Shown here: in pieces, positions 62,117-64,000 of the stretch | Layout of the letters: every line of letters starts with the position of its first letter | Position numbering within the stretch: the first letter of the stretch is position 1 | Source: SKVR01 sp964453995 | Lineage (GTDB): Bacteria > Bacteroidota > Bacteroidia > Bacteroidales > UBA7960 | Assembly: GCA_964453995.1 (NCBI GenBank) | Contig: CAYVQC010000012.1 | Coordinates: 19,027-83,026 of the forward strand | DNA: 64,000 bases | Direction: 5' to 3' | The notes under the pieces: generated by a model | Databases searched by the model: none | Seen by the model: the letters and a program-made list of their open reading frames with translations, nothing else | Told to the model about the DNA's origin: nothing | Made by a program: the position numbers and the translations under genes

Positions 62117-62953
62117 ATGAAAAAATTACTTGTCTTTTTGACCATAGCAGGAATGCTTACTTTCGGACTGACCTCTCAAGTGTATGCTCAGAATGAGCAA
62201 GAACCTGAAACAGAAGTTGCCGATACACTAGCAGAAGAAACAGAAGAAGCCGAAGTTGAAGGTGCAGAAGTTTCACCTGCTGAGGCTGCCGCGATGGATG
62301 CCGAAACAGAAGCAGAGGAAGACCAGACATTCCACTACATTCTGAAAGAAAAATTTATTGAAGGGGGCCCTGAGTTTATGGGTATTATCCTTCTGTGTTT
62401 AATCATTGGCCTGGGATTGTGTATTGAAAGAATCATTTATCTGAATCTTGCTTCTGTTAACACTACCAAGCTCCTCAACAGAGTAGAGAATGCACTGCAA
62501 ACTGGTGGTGTAGATTCAGCTAAAGAACTCTGCAAAAACACCCGTGGTCCTGTAGCCAGCATTTACTATCAGGCCCTTGACCGTTACAATGAGGGTATGG
62601 AAATCGTTGAAAAATCAGTAGTATCTTATGGTAGCGTACTGATGGGGCGCCTTGAGATGAATCTCTCATGGGTATCTCTGTTCATCGCTATTGCTCCGAT
62701 GCTTGGTTTCATGGGTACTGTAATCGGTATGATTCAGGCATTTGATGCTATTGCACAGGCTGGTGATATTTCTCCCACCATTGTTGCAGAAGGTATCCAG
62801 GTAGCTCTTTTGACAACGGTATTCGGTCTTATTGTTGCCGTTATACTTCAGGTATTCTACAACTATATCGTTGCAAAAATTGATAGTATTGTAAACAGCA
62901 TGGAAGAAGCAACGATTGCTTTCATGGATATTCTTATTAAGTATAACAAATAA
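62117..62953 (+). CDS. exbB: MotA/TolQ/ExbB proton-channel family protein
   Basis: A 278-residue inner-membrane protein that, with the ExbD proteins downstream, converts proton flow into TonB movement for receptors such as the SusC homologue at 46284. It starts with a signal-like helix (LLVFLTIAGMLTFGLTSQVYAQ) and a strongly acidic segment of about 50 residues (23-75, mostly Glu, Ala and Thr) before the first core helix (about 90-110, MGIILLCLIIGLGLCIERII). The MotA/TolQ core includes GRLEMNLSWVSLFIAIAPMLGFMGTVIGMIQAFDAI and PTIVAEGIQVALLTTVFGLIVAVI. The exported acidic N-terminal extension is a Bacteroidota variant. Confidence 0.92.
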   Translation: MKKLLVFLTIAGMLTFGLTSQVYAQNEQEPETEVADTLAEETEEAEVEGAEVSPAEAAAMDAETEAEEDQTFHYILKEKFIEGGPEFMGIILLCLIIGLGLCIERIIYLNLASVNTTKLLNRVENALQTGGVDSAKELCKNTRGPVASIYYQALDRYNEGMEIVEKSVVSYGSVLMGRLEMNLSWVSLFIAIAPMLGFMGTVIGMIQAFDAIAQAGDISPTIVAEGIQVALLTTVFGLIVAVILQVFYNYIVAKIDSIVNSMEEATIAFMDILIKYNK

Positions 62954-62967
62954 AAAACCACCATACT

Positions 62968-63291
62968 ATGAACGAAACGGTAATAAATACCGCAATAATT
63001 GTAACCTATGTGTTGGTAGCATTGGCAGTTTTCTTTGCCCTTGTTGGCCCCCTGGTACAATTATTCACCAATTTTAAAAAGGCCAAAGCCGCCTTGATCG
63101 GTATTGTAGTTCTGGTTGTGGTTCTTCTGGTTGGGTACAGCATTTCTACCAACGAAATCTATGAAACCCCTAATTATGTCGGACCCACTGCTTCCCAATG
63201 GATTGGAGCAGGTATCAGGGCAACTATGATACTTATAGGCCTGGGCTTAGTAGCGGCTGTATATACAGAAGTATCAAAATTATTCAGGTAA
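62968..63291 (+). CDS. Small three-helix membrane protein of the ExbBD operon
   Basis: A 107-residue hydrophobic protein with three helices (about 8-30, 42-60 and 82-100). A short KKAK-type loop follows helix 1, and a polar loop with NEIYETPNYVGPTASQ precedes helix 3. I know no functional name. It sits between exbB (14-base gap) and exbD (24-base gap), a place where a small membrane protein is common in Bacteroidota ExbB operons, so it is probably an accessory subunit of the motor. Confidence 0.75.
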   Translation: MNETVINTAIIVTYVLVALAVFFALVGPLVQLFTNFKKAKAALIGIVVLVVVLLVGYSISTNEIYETPNYVGPTASQWIGAGIRATMILIGLGLVAAVYTEVSKLFR

Positions 63292-63315
63292 CTAAAAAAA
63301 TTAGGAGAACGCTTT

Positions 63316-63891
63316 ATGGCAAGAATGAATCCCGAAATCAATGCCGGTTCGATGGCAGACATTGCCTTCCTGCTCCTGATTTTCTTCCTTGTTACAACAA
63401 CAATGGACGTTGATACCGGACTTAGGAGGCTGTTGCCACCACCCATTGATCCCACTGCTCCGGAACCACCCCCTATCAGGGAACGTAACGTGTTTGTCGT
63501 ACTTATCGACATGAACGACAGGTTGCTGGTACAGGGTGAACCGGGCAACATAAGCACCCTGCGTGAAGAAACCAAGCTGTTCATTACCAATCCCAATAAT
63601 GAGTCCAACAAACCCGTAAAAGTTATGGAAGAAGTTGAGAATCTGGGAGAAGTAGAAATATCAAGGGGGGTAGTGTCACTTCAAAACGACCGGGGTACTT
63701 CATACGAAATGTATATTGCGGTTCAGAATGAACTTGCCGCAGCTTTTAACGATATCCGTAATGACCTGTCAAGGGAAAAATTCGGAGTGAGATTCGATCA
63801 ACTCACCGATCCTGACCTGGTTTCCGCGATCCGCAAAGCTGTGCCACTTCAAATTTCTGAAGCAGAACCAAAAGATATAGGAGAAAGATAA
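63316..63891 (+). CDS. exbD: ExbD/TolR-family biopolymer transport protein (first)
   Basis: A 191-residue protein: short cytoplasmic N-terminus ARMNPEINAGSMADIAF with the conserved Asp in the proton path, one membrane helix (about 15-32, LLLIFFLVTTTMDVD), then a periplasmic domain with Pro-rich linker (RRLLPPPIDPTAPEPPPIRERN) and a C-terminal TolR-like fold. The periplasmic part is longer than in E. coli ExbD (141 residues). A second ExbD frame begins at its stop codon, matching the two-ExbD layout usual in this phylum. Confidence 0.93.
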   Translation: MARMNPEINAGSMADIAFLLLIFFLVTTTMDVDTGLRRLLPPPIDPTAPEPPPIRERNVFVVLIDMNDRLLVQGEPGNISTLREETKLFITNPNNESNKPVKVMEEVENLGEVEISRGVVSLQNDRGTSYEMYIAVQNELAAAFNDIRNDLSREKFGVRFDQLTDPDLVSAIRKAVPLQISEAEPKDIGER

Positions 63892-64000
63892 CAAGGAGAA
63901 AAGGCAGGTTTAAAAAAGATATTCCGAAAAAATCGAAATCAATTAATACGGCTTCTTTGCCCGATTTTATTTTTAGGCTATTGTTCTTCTTCATGGTATC
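63888..64000 (+). CDS. Second ExbD/TolR-family protein, 3' cut by window end, start codon unclear
   Basis: The frame from about 63888 reads RRKGRFKKDIPKKSKSINTASLPDF, then a hydrophobic helix ending LLFFFMV. The strings NTASLPD (with the conserved Asp) and LLFFFMV are the signature of the second ExbD found in Bacteroidota operons. In this frame there is a stop at 63858-63860 and no ATG, GTG or TTG between it and the conserved region. The best candidate is ATA at 63888-63890, overlapping the upstream stop codon. In the helix, Arg (AGG, 63975-63977) stands where Met is usual. Either the start is non-standard or this stretch carries mutations or sequence errors. Confidence 0.7.
   Translation, partial: MTRRKGRFKKDIPKKSKSINTASLPDFIFRLLFFFMV

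Overview
The window reads as a chromosomal segment of a Bacteroidota (Bacteroidetes) bacterium, probably an environmental member of Bacteroidales/Marinilabiliales or a relative. The basis is a SusC/SusD pair, two proteins with type IX secretion (T9SS) type A C-terminal sorting domains, many lipoproteins with short spacers after the lipobox, TAnnTTTG-type -7 promoter elements, AT-rich leaders with almost no Shine-Dalgarno sites, and the housekeeping block rng / HU / mutY / ssb. I cannot name a genus.

Layout. 1-3672 (minus): a MacAB/LolCDE-like efflux module (adaptor, two permeases, ATPase) headed by two tandem palindromes. 4202-6226 (plus): an unassigned polytopic membrane protein and a hotdog thioesterase. 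6438-12336: housekeeping genes (ssb, mutY, HU, a 29-residue AURKAIP1/COX24-type basic protein, RNase G, recX, and prfB with its programmed +1 frameshift). 12416-17813: a FISUMP lipoprotein, an adenosylcobalamin-dependent ribonucleotide reductase, CsbD and a small membrane protein.

17928-25087 is a periplasmic sugar-oxidation cluster: sugar porter, TIM-barrel isomerase lipoprotein, DoxX, two Tat-exported Gfo/Idh/MocA oxidoreductases and a DUF1080 lipoprotein. This is the gene set expected for the 3-keto-glycoside route of glycan cleavage. It converges on a roughly 24-kb minus-strand polysaccharide utilization locus (25328-49301, with a regulator and an extra lipoprotein up to 53357). That locus encodes SusC, SusD, two GH144-type enzymes, a GH3 beta-glucosidase, a roughly 1100-residue GH94 phosphorylase, a GH35 enzyme, a GPH-type importer, a LamG lipoprotein and two T9SS-secreted multidomain proteins. 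GH144 + GH3 + GH94 + GH35 is the signature of beta-1,2-glucan (sophorooligosaccharide) use. Outer-membrane uptake and periplasmic GH144/GH3 cleavage would be followed by import through the GPH carrier and cytoplasmic phosphorolysis or transfer by GH94/GH35.

The most unusual part of this locus is two intact endonuclease/exonuclease/phosphatase (EEP) phosphodiesterase-like domains. One is inserted inside a beta-sandwich repeat of a T9SS-secreted protein. I propose, as inference, that they trim phosphodiester-linked substituents from natural cyclic beta-1,2-glucans. The importer carries an extra coiled coil of about 200 residues in its last periplasmic loop.

53566-61603 holds a DUF418 membrane protein, a divergent Lrp-family regulator / trans-sulfuration-type lyase pair with a perfect operator palindrome between them, WYL and PAS-LuxR regulators, an M28 peptidase/glutaminyl-cyclase-like lipoprotein and a PIN-PhoH ATPase. 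The window ends with tRNA-Ser(GGA) and an ExbB - small membrane protein - ExbD - ExbD operon whose last gene lacks a recognisable start codon and is cut by the window end. I saw no rRNA, CRISPR array, insertion sequence or prophage.
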